Made by a program: the position numbers and the translations under genes. A model generated the notes under the pieces. That model saw only the letters and a list, made by a program, of their open reading frames with translations, did no database searches and had not been told where the DNA came from. A stretch of 38,700 nucleotides of DNA. It comes from a virus. Of this stretch, positions 15,501 through 23,883 are shown piece after piece (the first letter of the stretch is position 1; every line of letters begins with the position of its first letter). Location of the stretch: the IMG/VR virus record IMGVR_UViG_3300034198_012379, positions 1-38,700 of that record; one strand, given 5' to 3'.

Positions 15501-18500
15501 TCTCCTCCTGCGTGGGGGGACGAGACTCACGGAACAGCTTGTAGACCTTCTCCCAGGTCTGAACAAGAACCTTGGCATCCTTCTGGAGTTGGAGAACATC
15601 GAGGCCGGTCATGTCCTCCTCGGCGACCTCGGGCGACTTCAGCTTCCCTGCCTTGGTCCGAACCTCATTGACTACCTTCTTGCGGAGCCCCTTGGGTAGC
15701 GGCATCCCTGCCTCGTTCAACGAGTTGATGAGACGGGCAGCCTGCCGTCCGGTGATCTTGTCAGAGATCACGTCGCCGGTCCAGCGTCCCCAGGTCCGAC
15801 GCATCCAGAGGTCAATGGTGACGGGGTTGAATTTCCCCATGAGGTTCTGCAAGAACCCTTGCCCGATCTTCGGGCCGAAGATTGCGGCACCACTGACGAT
15901 GTCATCAGGCTTGCCTGCGATGGTTACCAGTTTGCCGGTCAGGTCGGTGATCAGATCCTCCAACTCCCTGACCTTGTAGTCCTCCTTGTCGATGATGTTG
16001 TAGAGACCGTCGAACCCTACCAAGCCCAGCATCTGGTCAGCCAGTTTCAGGTTGGCTGAGATCGATGGTGCCTTGGTGCCATACTTGCGTGCCGGGTCGA
16101 ACTTGCCGGTGCTCTTGAAGATAGCAAACTGCTCCTCGGCGCACACCGTGTTCATCGACACCGCCAGATTCTGGGAGGTGATCGCCATGGCCAGGAAGAA
16201 CATCATCTTCGCGTTCCTAGCCTTGCCCTCGAACACCTCGCCTGCCATCTCATCACTCTGCATCTCGGGGTGAACCACTGCTGCGATAGCCATGGCATCC
16301 CTAACCGAACTTGTATACCAGTTGGCGGCATTCTTACCTGACGCAGCCAACTCGGTCTCGACCTCCAGCAGTGCGTTGACCGTGATCTCCTCCAGTTGCT
16401 CCGGGGTGATCGTGGCTGCGGTGATGATCTCGCCCCAGTATTCGATTGCCTGCTCCTTGAGGTGGACGGCAGCGTTCTGGTGGGAACGCTTCACTCTCTC
16501 GGTCGGGCCGTGCAACAGGTTGATCGAGGACATCGGCATAACCTGATCACTTTTCTTATCACCAACGGACAGGGTAGGACCGACTGAGGTTGGTGCCTTC
16601 GACCGGCGGAGGTTCTCCGCATAGGCAGTGATGACAGCGTCCGGGGTATCAGGATTCTTGCGAAGGTATGCATCCGCCTTCTCCGGGGTGAGGGGCAGCA
16701 ACTTGGCAAGTTGCCCAGCTTCGTCGTTGGTCAGCCCAGCATAGGGGTTGAACGTCGCGCCGGTCTGCAAACCGGAGGACTGCGCCAGGGCAGACTCGAA
16801 CCGTGGAGCGACGGCACCACCGGCAATCGCCTTCTGAAGTCCGATTGCCCGGTGCATGATCTCCTTGCTCCAGGCTGCGAGCATGGTGAGGAATTCACGC
16901 ACGCTCTTGGGCATGGTCTTGGTCTCGACGGACTTGCCGACGAGGTAGTCGAGGGCAGCGTCAGAGAACCACTCGACCATCCCCTCGGGGGTGGCGAGGT
17001 GAGAGGACTCTGCACCGGCGAACTTCTCGAGCGATGCTCTCCATGCGCGGAGATCCTCCATGGTGACGTTGCCGTCAGCCAGCCCACGCTTCACCCACTC
17101 TTGGGATTTTTCCCTGACAAGGTGGTCAGGCCGGGAACCCTTACGGAGTGCGATGACTGCCTTCTTGATGCCGTCCCGGACTTCGGTCCAGTTGCTGCCG
17201 AAGACTTGGAACTCTGCCAGGAGGGACTCGGTGGTCCGCTCCGTGCCCTCGCGCATGGGTGCCGTAGCGGCGTCCAGGGCGGCGACCATGCCGTCGCTCG
17301 ACGCTGCCATGGTAACGTCGATCAGTTCCTGCTCGGTGCCGTAGATCGTGACCTCGCTGCGTGCGATCCCGCGCCGGTCGTCCAGCCGGTCGTAGTAGTT
17401 CACGAGGTCGGTCAGAGCCAGGGTTTCGAGGTCCGGCTCGACTGCCACGTCCTTGGTCTGCGCCTGGAATGCCGCAAACACCTTGCCGACTCCCGCCTTG
17501 CCATCGACACCCAGTGCCGTGCGGATCTCGGTGCGCTTCGCGGGAGGGATGACGCTCCACTGCTTGCGGAATGCCTCCTCGTCGCTGTCCCGCAGGGTGA
17601 TGACGTCAGCGTCCTCCATGATGCCGGTCAGGACGTGCTTCGGTGGTGCGGTCTCATCGACCTCAGCGTCCTTGTCAGAGGTGACCTCGGACAGATCCGG
17701 CTTGAGACCTTCGACCCTGGCAGCATCGGAGATGTGAGCATCATTCTCGGTCGCTGCCTCCAGCAGGGCGCGGGCATTGCCCTGCCATTCGCTCAGCATC
17801 TTGCGCCCTTCCTCGGCTACCACCTCATCCGAGGCGGAGGCAAGCATTCGATTCATGTGACGGACAGCAGGGTGGGAACCATCAAGGATCTGGGATGCAG
17901 TCTCGATGGTGATGGTGTTCATCGCCCGCTGAGCCTTCATCATGATGACCTTGTCAGAGCGTTCCATGCCGTGCATTGCTGCGCCGGTCAGGAATGCGAC
18001 TCCCGCAGTCCGCATCATCTTCTCAGGGTCGAGGAGGACACGGTCAGGATCAACGCCGCCTACCTTCTCGGAGAGGTCGACGAGGAACTGGGAGGACAAT
18101 TCCTGCGCCGTTTCCCCGAACCCACTGAAGATCGCCCGACCGAGACCGGTCTCGACGTATTTGCCTACCGTTGACGCAACCATCTTGCCGACCGGCGTTG
18201 CCTGGAAAATCTTGCCGCCGACACCGCCTAGCCCGAGACCTTCGAGCGATCCGATGGCAGCCTGGACGTAGGTCTGAATTCTGCGCCCGTCAGCGTCGAG
18301 TCCCGCCTCGGTGGCTGCGTTGTAGCCACTGGCAGCCTGCGAGGTGACACCGAGACCAATCGTGCCTACGCCCCCGGTGGCGGCACCGGCGGTGATGAAC
18401 CCTAGCGCAGATCCGAATCCTGCCGGAAGGTCACCGAATAGGAACGTCTCCGCCAGGGCGGGGTTCTTGCGCAGGGTCTCCTCGACCTTGGACTTCGTCC

Positions 18501-19083
18501 CGGCTCCGAGGCGACGACCGATTTCCCGCACGATGTATCCGGTGGCTGCCTCGTTGTATCGATAGGTCTCAGCGAACGATTCTGCGTCCGTGAACATGGT
18601 CGTGAATGCAGTCAGGTAGTCACCATTCTGCATTGCCGCCCCACTCTTCGTGGCTTGGTATCTCGCCAGGACGTTAGCCTTGGCACCTTGGAACGTGGAA
18701 TAGTCCTTGCCATTCTCCTCGTGAGGAACCGCAGCCATCGTTCCCGCACCCTCGATTCCCGAGGCGAACAAGTCGGAGATCGAGGTAACCAGTGAGGATG
18801 TTGCACTCTCGTAGCCAGGGACATCGTTGTCGATGGCATTCATTCTCCATTGGTTAAAGAACTCCTTGAATCGCTTCTCGGTCGCGACGGGATCCGCTCC
18901 GTGCTGGATCATGTATTTCGCAGCCTGCCCAGTATAGTTGGTAAGCAGTGCCATGCGAGTTGCAGCATCACCCTCTTGGTAAGCTTTAGCCGCACGAATG
19001 TCGTCCCATGACACAGGGGCATCTACCCGGGACGGACTCTTGTTGAGGTTGACTCTTGGGTCAGTGTAAGGATCTGGGTTCAT
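9523..19083 (-). CDS. Giant polyvalent internal virion protein (3186 residues)
   Basis: The ATG at 19083 overlaps the preceding stop (ATGA); a GTG at 19116 would add 11 residues. Residues 1-400 hold a Gly/Ala-rich hydrophobic stretch (about 219-258) of the kind seen in ejected or channel proteins. Around 1063-1100 is a conserved-looking FGPKIGQGFLQNLMGKFNP block. Around 1518-1580 is a GNAT-acetyltransferase-like segment ending LYAPHGFRPVCRVLFD. Around 1824-1876 is an enzyme-like block with HDYFGHIKEGFGF and TRGQNSWVNFGPHG. Long coiled coils follow, then a C-terminal region with hydrophobic helices (about 2700-2980, for example FTMYLTSPRQYLQSTW). It follows internal virion genes as T7 gp16 does. 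Phage polyvalent proteins bundle such domains for injection with the DNA. LSVG-type motifs recur near 836, 1641 and 1911. Individual enzyme roles are inferred. Confidence 0.75.
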   Translation of the reverse strand: MNPDPYTDPRVNLNKSPSRVDAPVSWDDIRAAKAYQEGDAATRMALLTNYTGQAAKYMIQHGADPVATEKRFKEFFNQWRMNAIDNDVPGYESATSSLVTSISDLFASGIEGAGTMAAVPHEENGKDYSTFQGAKANVLARYQATKSGAAMQNGDYLTAFTTMFTDAESFAETYRYNEAATGYIVREIGRRLGAGTKSKVEETLRKNPALAETFLFGDLPAGFGSALGFITAGAATGGVGTIGLGVTSQAASGYNAATEAGLDADGRRIQTYVQAAIGSLEGLGLGGVGGKIFQATPVGKMVASTVGKYVETGLGRAIFSGFGETAQELSSQFLVDLSEKVGGVDPDRVLLDPEKMMRTAGVAFLTGAAMHGMERSDKVIMMKAQRAMNTITIETASQILDGSHPAVRHMNRMLASASDEVVAEEGRKMLSEWQGNARALLEAATENDAHISDAARVEGLKPDLSEVTSDKDAEVDETAPPKHVLTGIMEDADVITLRDSDEEAFRKQWSVIPPAKRTEIRTALGVDGKAGVGKVFAAFQAQTKDVAVEPDLETLALTDLVNYYDRLDDRRGIARSEVTIYGTEQELIDVTMAASSDGMVAALDAATAPMREGTERTTESLLAEFQVFGSNWTEVRDGIKKAVIALRKGSRPDHLVREKSQEWVKRGLADGNVTMEDLRAWRASLEKFAGAESSHLATPEGMVEWFSDAALDYLVGKSVETKTMPKSVREFLTMLAAWSKEIMHRAIGLQKAIAGGAVAPRFESALAQSSGLQTGATFNPYAGLTNDEAGQLAKLLPLTPEKADAYLRKNPDTPDAVITAYAENLRRSKAPTSVGPTLSVGDKKSDQVMPMSSINLLHGPTERVKRSHQNAAVHLKEQAIEYWGEIITAATITPEQLEEITVNALLEVETELAASGKNAANWYTSSVRDAMAIAAVVHPEMQSDEMAGEVFEGKARNAKMMFFLAMAITSQNLAVSMNTVCAEEQFAIFKSTGKFDPARKYGTKAPSISANLKLADQMLGLVGFDGLYNIIDKEDYKVRELEDLITDLTGKLVTIAGKPDDIVSGAAIFGPKIGQGFLQNLMGKFNPVTIDLWMRRTWGRWTGDVISDKITGRQAARLINSLNEAGMPLPKGLRKKVVNEVRTKAGKLKSPEVAEEDMTGLDVLQLQKDAKVLVQTWEKVYKLFRESRPPTQEEKDAFLAGEITPDQLERARFVAARITKDEIAALRNGTLPILELAARITKLQDKVLAKAQKARLAEGGKNAKKKLTKKEVFPLLDAAYNKEGRTEMMPMDLLRSKEKGGLKPEWAAAAKTMLPAIKDAPADADRRVISAIVNEVRERMLAKGVEVSNADIQAILWYPEKDLWAKLTDKKNSEKLKSSYDEELLKLADRRGLGTQAREARDRASRDSGNAVGRQDQDLRGETDRPTSPEGRGGTSGRSATSQGATRDGSLSTVSFAGRGETREQRNARGLAFRDALQRVRDEHKQGKAVTVKDLSFYLDPATSLFTSPDNTAGVAVTGDGDLVSVYKLPGSKADIRPILAEASQYANRLDAFDIGGFLPNLYAPHGFRPVCRVLFDLAEAGDWDVDALGTPDVVYMVRSEDPGPADKYDASTVPVVAYGDAIAVQDAAREDVQIKTGVGVTLSVGSRALEGMPIFANVVRVGATEETRVEFGPHMPARQAAIDYTASRGLTYTPPSRYVNVKKSRAIRIAAAFDEMESRPEDPAVAASYSAMIEETLAQYEFVKATGLKIEPIPAGAPDPYGNPRNAILDVVENGHLWFFPTSDGFGGPESAAFDVSKNPMLVETGEVINGHKMVANDVFRVVHDYFGHIKEGFGFRAAGEENAWQSHAAMYSPAALPAMTAETRGQNSWVNFGPHGEKNQTADGGTTEYAPQKVGLLPLWVQEEGREIGPTLSVGRGPLVETKASLESVRAARTALAEISREVAQDRNAVATSNGARGSLIKSGGMRPMVRSIKLADAQKLKAGGPAAAAVRLSMPNLTPAQETEIVNEVDAHEARIAKVKAKVADLRDQAEGSSAAPRLASLNKKLVASLTKSEKDLAKLERTSVLRVDLNYTPRQTLAARMRLIDHSNTLEKIIATLPRESRASLGGFGALIKSGTPFERLTKLQDRIERAYALVDKQAKRSLLNQIDDLMDKGLARKDHKNRDISTVGHVVTDELKLIAVELELDAEKAGEKIRGLDAEIALSQDDAVTQQKSEELLRVVRYGAPESKSVEDLVEIVDEITTMIGEGRLTRKILEADRKARVDAIRTTMVNTITGGKGLLNDSDAKREAAKQSSEDAKFAQFHANLISWEWLLNAASRADKATGTLGSALNEWGTRLVHRATHREANEVGNELNRLSEFLADIYGIDRSGSSEIAKAKWRHKVSVRHVEQTQEHDDTGVIKRTFEKGARYTKNIPIMQARGLANGKLTAVGLGLSADEESRILNALDAHNTIINGLRTTLASATDKDEIKRLEKRIATQEKKTTLTGVEFVNESMVTIEEMRLSQDQAINLSMMWMQDGVGQTMEYHGYSQETMDQIEEFLTSESLAIRDFLSERYETGYDEINQVYRRVYGASLPKVRHYSPLRFVSDRVKIDNLIDSNIPAGGSLSPGFLSGRIKHKAEPDTSVGALSLYTQHVAQAKHFTVWAEPMQELRSVLSHKDVQKAITQNASQQLNDAIQARLQYFADGGNRGAKQISYLDKIRRAHVIASLAYNWGVFFKQLTAFPGYLFDVPVKSFLKYQAKFWTDPKGNWDKMASLAYTQRRFESGYDRDIMATISGNIDRMVGGKQKPKSTLMAVVEFGMVTGRAGDIIPVIVGGYAAYMHGRDVALKRNPEATEQEIEDFAVEAFEMATDRNQQAGNIKDLSTFEQDGSIARVFTMYLTSPRQYLQSTWEAFGDMRAGRAGARKDFAKRLIIGHLILPTIFQLASDLIRAPFNDDDEEDFEWGDYLAATLLGPLNGIFLFGQGINSIAQAAMGNAGRGAELPILQSIESVARPLGDLWNMTEDGINLHDLTLAAHHTAQAAGRLSGNGTLIYDIMARTVRSFGLGDDIEAALFEPASVTKGKAADKRWDKLTEDVRKDPAKAQAKVEDLLKAGRITSDEARLLSEIAEDVEVTGTKPTLTKLEKSFQGMGTASGAKAQAMATELNRLPSGAREEQLRRWRAVGILSRSVEDQIEGLSN
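14670..14942 (-). CDS. Possible overprinted gene inside the giant gene (90 residues)
   Basis: A second frame on the same strand runs from an ATG at 14942 to TAG at 14670. It encodes a helical, charged protein containing DDKIKIFAERLIALRAQKDE and then RRKEQLGMGLYLQSLLQ. By my count 63 of its 89 codons after the start (71%) end in G or C, against 30 of 89 (34%) for the giant's frame over the same bases. The giant's product there is an R/G/S/T/Q-rich linker. Other out-of-frame readings in this gene give low-complexity S/R/P sequence, unlike this one. No Shine-Dalgarno sequence precedes the ATG, as for most genes here. It could be a true nested gene, a frameshift tail or a trace of fusion. Confidence 0.5.
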   Translation of the reverse strand: MKNSSNSQTDGGLEPKPERQEIEPHEIAGTLSDDKIKIFAERLIALRAQKDEEARQADLQRRKEQLGMGLYLQSLLQDEEKQGNNETPEV

Positions 19084-20624
19084 TTGTCTTGGGTAGAATA
19101 TGCCTTGAATTTCCACCAGGGTGGTGTCGCTATTGGAGCCAGGGTGTCGAACCCACGGGTCTGTCCATCAGGGGTGGAGAACTTCATTGCGTTCGGATCG
19201 AACACACCAGGGGCACCGATCAGGTTGTAGGCGTCCCTCGAATCCCTCATAGTGACACCTAGTGCCTCAAGGAATTCCTGGCCTTGCTTGAGGGTTGCGT
19301 CAGGATGGGCGATGCGCCAGTCGGAATATTCCTGGGAGGTCAGGAGTTCGAATTTCTTAGCCTCGAAGGCATCCGCTCTTGGCAGGTAAGACTTGACCAT
19401 CGAGCTAATCAGTTCATGACCGTGACGCAAGACAGGGTCGGTCCCTTCGCTCATGGACCCGCTGAGAACCTGCTTCATGTAACCCCGGAACTTCGGAGGG
19501 ATCTCGGCTGCGATCCGGGTCTCCATGGCATACCTCTCGTGCAGAGGTGTCCCTGCCGTCATGGTCTTAGTGATCTCGTCACGCAGAGCGTAGATCTGAT
19601 CAAAGTCCGGTTTGCTGCCGTCCATCCACTGATCCCTGAAGGTTTTCCGGTGCTCGTTCGAGAGACCCTTGACGCTGTCCAGCAGTTGGTTGAACGTCGT
19701 CTCGTCCATGTCAGGATACTGGTCGAGAGAGAAAGCGATGTTCTCGACACCATCCCTGGTGACCCTGCCCTTCTGCTCCTCGATATACCTGCCGAACTTG
19801 TAACGGTCATTCTCGGTCATCCAGGGCATCTTCACTGCCTTGAGAATCTCCTCTGCTCTCCAGGGGTCGGTCTCTGCCGTCCGGCTGAGCACGGTCCTGC
19901 CGATCTTGGCATCGGCATCACGCATGCGAATGCCCTCAAGTTCTGGCGTTGATAGACCGGCTTTTACCATGGCAGCGGAGACCTCGGCAAACTTTTCCAT
20001 GTCGCCATTCTCGACCGCATAGTCCTGGGCCGCCCTGCTCTTGAGCTTGGCGATAGCGATTTCCTGACGCATCGCCATTGAGCCCAGCCGGGTGGACGTC
20101 TCTGCGTCCCAGGCTTGGAGGTTGCGCTCCAGCTTGCGGGTGACCGACCGGCTGCGCTTGAGGTTAGGATCGAGGAGGGATGCCCTGACTGCGTCAGATT
20201 TCGCCTTGCGCCCCTCCTCCCAGGAAGATGGGTCTTCCGGCAGGGCAGCAGCATAGAGTTCCCACGCTTCGGACATGCGTTGATCTGCCTCGATGAGTTC
20301 GGCAGTCTCCCTGGCGTGGAGCACTTTCTTGCCGATGGCAGACAGCCCCTCACCGATAGCACCCACTGCGTTAGCCGCAGCACGTCCCACAGAGAGGGAT
20401 GCCTCTGCCTGGGCACGTTCGGCTAGGGATAGGGCTGCCCCGTCCTGAATGACCCCGCCTTGGCGCACCTCGCCCGCAGGGGCGGCAGTGCTGAGACGGA
20501 TGCGTCCGGCCTTGACCGGCTGGACCTGACGTTGCGCGTCCCCTACCCCAGGCATGATCTGAGACAGACCTCCTCCTGGATTGGGAGCATTCGGGATTCG
20601 AATGAGTTGCCGTTCTTTTGCCAT
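19080..20624 (-). CDS. Internal virion protein, helical (T7 gp15-like position)
   Basis: This 514-residue, mostly helical protein lies between the 310-residue internal protein and the giant gene, the place of T7 gp15. The first 80 residues are Gly/Pro/Ala-rich and include SLSVGRAAANAVGAIGEGLS (about residues 73-92), which repeats the LSVG motif of the giant protein. The rest is charged helices (for example ERNLQAWDAETSTRLGSMAM). Its product is probably part of the inner core that is ejected into the cell. GAGGG precedes the ATG at a plausible spacing. The stop overlaps the giant's ATG. Confidence 0.6.
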   Translation of the reverse strand: MAKERQLIRIPNAPNPGGGLSQIMPGVGDAQRQVQPVKAGRIRLSTAAPAGEVRQGGVIQDGAALSLAERAQAEASLSVGRAAANAVGAIGEGLSAIGKKVLHARETAELIEADQRMSEAWELYAAALPEDPSSWEEGRKAKSDAVRASLLDPNLKRSRSVTRKLERNLQAWDAETSTRLGSMAMRQEIAIAKLKSRAAQDYAVENGDMEKFAEVSAAMVKAGLSTPELEGIRMRDADAKIGRTVLSRTAETDPWRAEEILKAVKMPWMTENDRYKFGRYIEEQKGRVTRDGVENIAFSLDQYPDMDETTFNQLLDSVKGLSNEHRKTFRDQWMDGSKPDFDQIYALRDEITKTMTAGTPLHERYAMETRIAAEIPPKFRGYMKQVLSGSMSEGTDPVLRHGHELISSMVKSYLPRADAFEAKKFELLTSQEYSDWRIAHPDATLKQGQEFLEALGVTMRDSRDAYNLIGAPGVFDPNAMKFSTPDGQTRGFDTLAPIATPPWWKFKAYSTQDK

Positions 20625-20629
20625 AACAA

Positions 20630-21562
20630 TTACCCTCTGAGTGTCGCACCTCTGTAGGCAGCATCGCCAATCGCTGACACAACACCGAGACGACCCTGCG
20701 TGCGGGTTGCTGCGGCACCAGTCACACCGGCGGCATAGCGTGCCCTGCCCTCCTTGGCAGTCAGGTCACCTTGACGGCGGAGGTCTCTAGCCTCAGACCT
20801 GAGGTTGTAACCATCCATCTTGCCCTTCTGTAAGGCGATGACTGCTTCCTGATTGGTGTTCCATTCGTCGATGTTGGCATCGAACTTTCCTAGCTCAGCG
20901 GTAAACCGCAGGTTCCGCTCTTGCTCTGCCCCATCCCAGGCTGCGACGTGCCCCTCGTATCGTGTCATCTCACCAGCAAACCGGATGCGGCGGGACTCCC
21001 GTGCGCTAGATGTGAGGATGTCGAGACGCTCGGTCTCCAGATTGGCAGCAGACTCCATCAGCAGATCCAACTCGCTGCCGGTCTCCACGAACCCAGCCTG
21101 TGCGGTCTTGACTCTCTGCCCCCCGAGGAACTGCTGACCGGATCTCCACTGCCTGTAGGCAGCCTCGCTCCCGGCCTTGTCATTGATCCCAGCCTCAACG
21201 TCTAACTCTGCCGCCTTGGTGTAGGCGAACTGCAAGGCACGAGCGGAATTCTGGCGGACTACATCGGCAGCCCTGACGGTCTCACGATAGTCGATGCCCG
21301 CCAACTCGGCGTTGATCTTTGCCTGCTCCCGTAGACGGGTAGCCTGGAACCTCCCAGCCCACTCGGCATGCGCAGCATTGGCATCTGCCACCGAGGCACG
21401 CTCGTAAAAGATCCCCTTGTTGTCCTCGGCTGCCTGACGCTCGATCAGTGCGGCTGCGATGGTCGATGCCGCAGAATTCTTTGCAGCTTTATTCTGACCG
21501 AGTCCGCCAATGACGGAGGAAGCGATTGAGGTTCCTGCTAGTGCAATGAGTGGAAAGGGCAT
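20630..21562 (-). CDS. Internal virion protein (T7 gp14-like)
   Basis: This 310-residue protein starts with a short hydrophobic segment (MPFPLIALAGTSIASSVIGG), then long Ala/Arg/Glu-rich helices and a Gly/Ala-rich end. Small membrane-active N-termini followed by helices are typical of gp14-type ejection proteins. It is encoded between tail tubular protein B and the next internal protein, the same order as in T7. No enzymatic motif is visible. Confidence 0.6.
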   Translation of the reverse strand: MPFPLIALAGTSIASSVIGGLGQNKAAKNSAASTIAAALIERQAAEDNKGIFYERASVADANAAHAEWAGRFQATRLREQAKINAELAGIDYRETVRAADVVRQNSARALQFAYTKAAELDVEAGINDKAGSEAAYRQWRSGQQFLGGQRVKTAQAGFVETGSELDLLMESAANLETERLDILTSSARESRRIRFAGEMTRYEGHVAAWDGAEQERNLRFTAELGKFDANIDEWNTNQEAVIALQKGKMDGYNLRSEARDLRRQGDLTAKEGRARYAAGVTGAAATRTQGRLGVVSAIGDAAYRGATLRG

Positions 21563-21618
21563 AGCTCAGCGCCATCCCTAGCACTGAGTCGATTTACCAC
21601 AACTTGGATTTCCAAGTA

Positions 21619-23883
21619 TTACAAGGCTTCCGTCTGATCCCAATTCACAGTCATGCAGAGCATGGTTCCGGGGAGACCATTGTTCTGCCGGAACTTCAGA
21701 CGCGGCTGCCTATCATGACCACCGGCGACGGTGAGTTTCAGAGGTCCAGTCTGCAACGGTGGCGGGATATTCGGGTCGTTGCTCCCAATGTGGGACTGGC
21801 ATTCATACCACTGCTCTCTGGTCGCGTCCGAGTATTGCAGCCCGAAGGTGTTGTAGACCTCGATGATCACTTGGTTGATCCTGGCGATGAAGTGCCGGGA
21901 CGATCCTCTCTCCGACTGCGCGACCAGTGGCAGGGTCTCCATCGTTGAGGTGAATGGCAGACCGACTGCGATCTTGGTGCCCGCCCTGGCCAGGGTGATC
22001 GATCCCCCTGACACCACCCTCGTGGGGTGAGAACCACCGTCCACGTTGACGGAGACCGTCTTTCCGTTGAGGTGCGAGAGACCGGTGACGGTAGTGCTGG
22101 AGGACTGCACGATCAGGAGACCAGAATCCCAGTAGAGGCACTCCGCCGGGATGTTGTCCAGCGCACGGTCAGGGGTGGTCGGGTGCAGCCTCTCGATGCG
22201 CGTGGTGCCATCGCGAAGGACAGCCAGCCAGATCTCATCATTGACTTGGCCTGGGATCACTGCCACGCTCAGAATCGTCCCCTCGGTGGTGTGCCGGTGC
22301 CAACCCATCACGCTCTGGGTTCGGTCGTAGTTGAGACCGATCAGGTTCCCACCGACGACGCACCATAGGACAGGGTCAGGTTCCTTTGAGACTGCCATCT
22401 GGGTGATTCCTTCCCTGGTGATGTGCTCTGCCACGAGAGTCAGGTCACCGGCGGAGAATGGATCCCGCGCAAGGTCGTCGTTGCTGGTGTCGAGACCAAT
22501 GTAGTCCCTGACTCGGCGACCTCGACGCTCCACAAAGAGCAAGCTGTCATTGAGTTCTACCACGCCCACGGCATTCGATCCGTAGGAACTGGAGCGACGT
22601 GCAATGGCATTGACGGGATCACCCTCGTATTGCACCACCCATTCATCACCGGCGGTTCCGATGATCAAGGCTCCGTTGCGGGAGGCTAACCACTGGATCT
22701 GGTCTGCGGTCGGTGAGTATAGCTGGCGTCTGATGCCAAGGTCAGGGGCTCCAGCAAAGCGACCGAACATCCCGAAGTCATCGACGGCACTGCCCCAGTA
22801 GGTAAGCGGTTCCGCCACCGTCCCGGCGAAATAGAGACGACCGTCGTGCAGGATGACTTGCCGAGGATATCCACTCCGGTCGCTCCAAGAACCCTCTGCC
22901 CACGCCTCGGTTGCTGAGGTAGAGTGGAAGGCGTCCTCGACGGTGGCATTGACCACGGTTGACGACGTGAACGCGGTGACGACCGCAGTGCCGTAGATCA
23001 TTGGATTGCGAGAGTCAATCGACACCACCGGACTGCCCGTGGCCGAGGTGAAGGATGTGACGTTCGCCCGAAGCAGTCGAGGCTCCTTGCTTGATTCGTT
23101 GACCTCGACGTTGTAGTCGCTCGTTCCGATCCATGACCCTAGCGTGACCCACGTCGCGCCATTGTCAGAGGACGATTCAAGTGCCAATCCGGCAGCCCAC
23201 ACGCCGGTCGTTCGGAAGGTGTAGTCTCCCTGGACCAGAATCGAGGACGAGGTGCCTGTCGAGGTGATCACCTTGTTCACCGCGTTCACTGCTCGGACGT
23301 GGCCGATCCTCCACCGGCTGCCGACGTGAGTAGGGTCGAAGGTGGCTGCCGATGCGGTCAGGGTGATGTTCCCGGTGGTTGCGCTTGGCCGGATAGTCGT
23401 GGCAGTCGTATTAACATCCTTGAATGGGTAGGACGAGATCGACATCTCAGTCAGCGTCCAGTTTGTGTCGGTCACCCTGAAGAGTCTCTGTTGCGGGTAG
23501 CGTGGGTGGGTCAGGTAAACCGCATCCAGAATCTGCTCGGCGCGGATGTCGGCGAGGTCATCCGCTGGATACGGTGACTCTAATTCGAGCGGGATTCCCC
23601 CACTGAGCACAGGCGTCCCGTTAGAGTAGAACCTGATCTTGAGGTCACCGAATGCGATGATGAATGCGGTTCCGGCGGAGTAGCGGAAGTCGATCAATCG
23701 CAAGCTGGCGTTGTTCCAGACTGCGATATGCTCCATGCCAGGACGACGAGTGATTCCCCCGTAGGGTAGCGTCAGCGTGTTGGTCAGTTCATCGACGCTG
23801 GAGAGATACCGAGGCATGTCGGTGCGCCCCCATAGGCGACGAGAGATCTCGCCACCGTTGAATGAGTAGACGGGTGAGTTCAT
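21619..23883 (-). CDS. Tail tubular protein B / nozzle (T7 gp12-like)
   Basis: This 754-residue protein begins SFNGGEISRRLWGRTDMPRY and continues NTLTLPYGGITRRPGMEHIA, the signature opening of podovirus nozzle proteins, which close the tip of the tail tube. The remainder is beta-rich, as in propeller-type gp12 proteins, with VILHDGRLYFAG and WLASRNGALIIGT strands. The start overlaps the gp11-like stop (ATGA). Confidence in the family is high. Confidence 0.85.
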   Translation of the reverse strand: MNSPVYSFNGGEISRRLWGRTDMPRYLSSVDELTNTLTLPYGGITRRPGMEHIAVWNNASLRLIDFRYSAGTAFIIAFGDLKIRFYSNGTPVLSGGIPLELESPYPADDLADIRAEQILDAVYLTHPRYPQQRLFRVTDTNWTLTEMSISSYPFKDVNTTATTIRPSATTGNITLTASAATFDPTHVGSRWRIGHVRAVNAVNKVITSTGTSSSILVQGDYTFRTTGVWAAGLALESSSDNGATWVTLGSWIGTSDYNVEVNESSKEPRLLRANVTSFTSATGSPVVSIDSRNPMIYGTAVVTAFTSSTVVNATVEDAFHSTSATEAWAEGSWSDRSGYPRQVILHDGRLYFAGTVAEPLTYWGSAVDDFGMFGRFAGAPDLGIRRQLYSPTADQIQWLASRNGALIIGTAGDEWVVQYEGDPVNAIARRSSSYGSNAVGVVELNDSLLFVERRGRRVRDYIGLDTSNDDLARDPFSAGDLTLVAEHITREGITQMAVSKEPDPVLWCVVGGNLIGLNYDRTQSVMGWHRHTTEGTILSVAVIPGQVNDEIWLAVLRDGTTRIERLHPTTPDRALDNIPAECLYWDSGLLIVQSSSTTVTGLSHLNGKTVSVNVDGGSHPTRVVSGGSITLARAGTKIAVGLPFTSTMETLPLVAQSERGSSRHFIARINQVIIEVYNTFGLQYSDATREQWYECQSHIGSNDPNIPPPLQTGPLKLTVAGGHDRQPRLKFRQNNGLPGTMLCMTVNWDQTEAL

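Noticed and set aside
16711-18174. 487-residue open frame on the plus strand, opposite the giant gene
   Set aside because: It is the antisense shadow of a long G/C-ending coding frame. The product is rich in Arg, Gly, His, Leu and Val, with no motif, and the minus strand gene is well supported.
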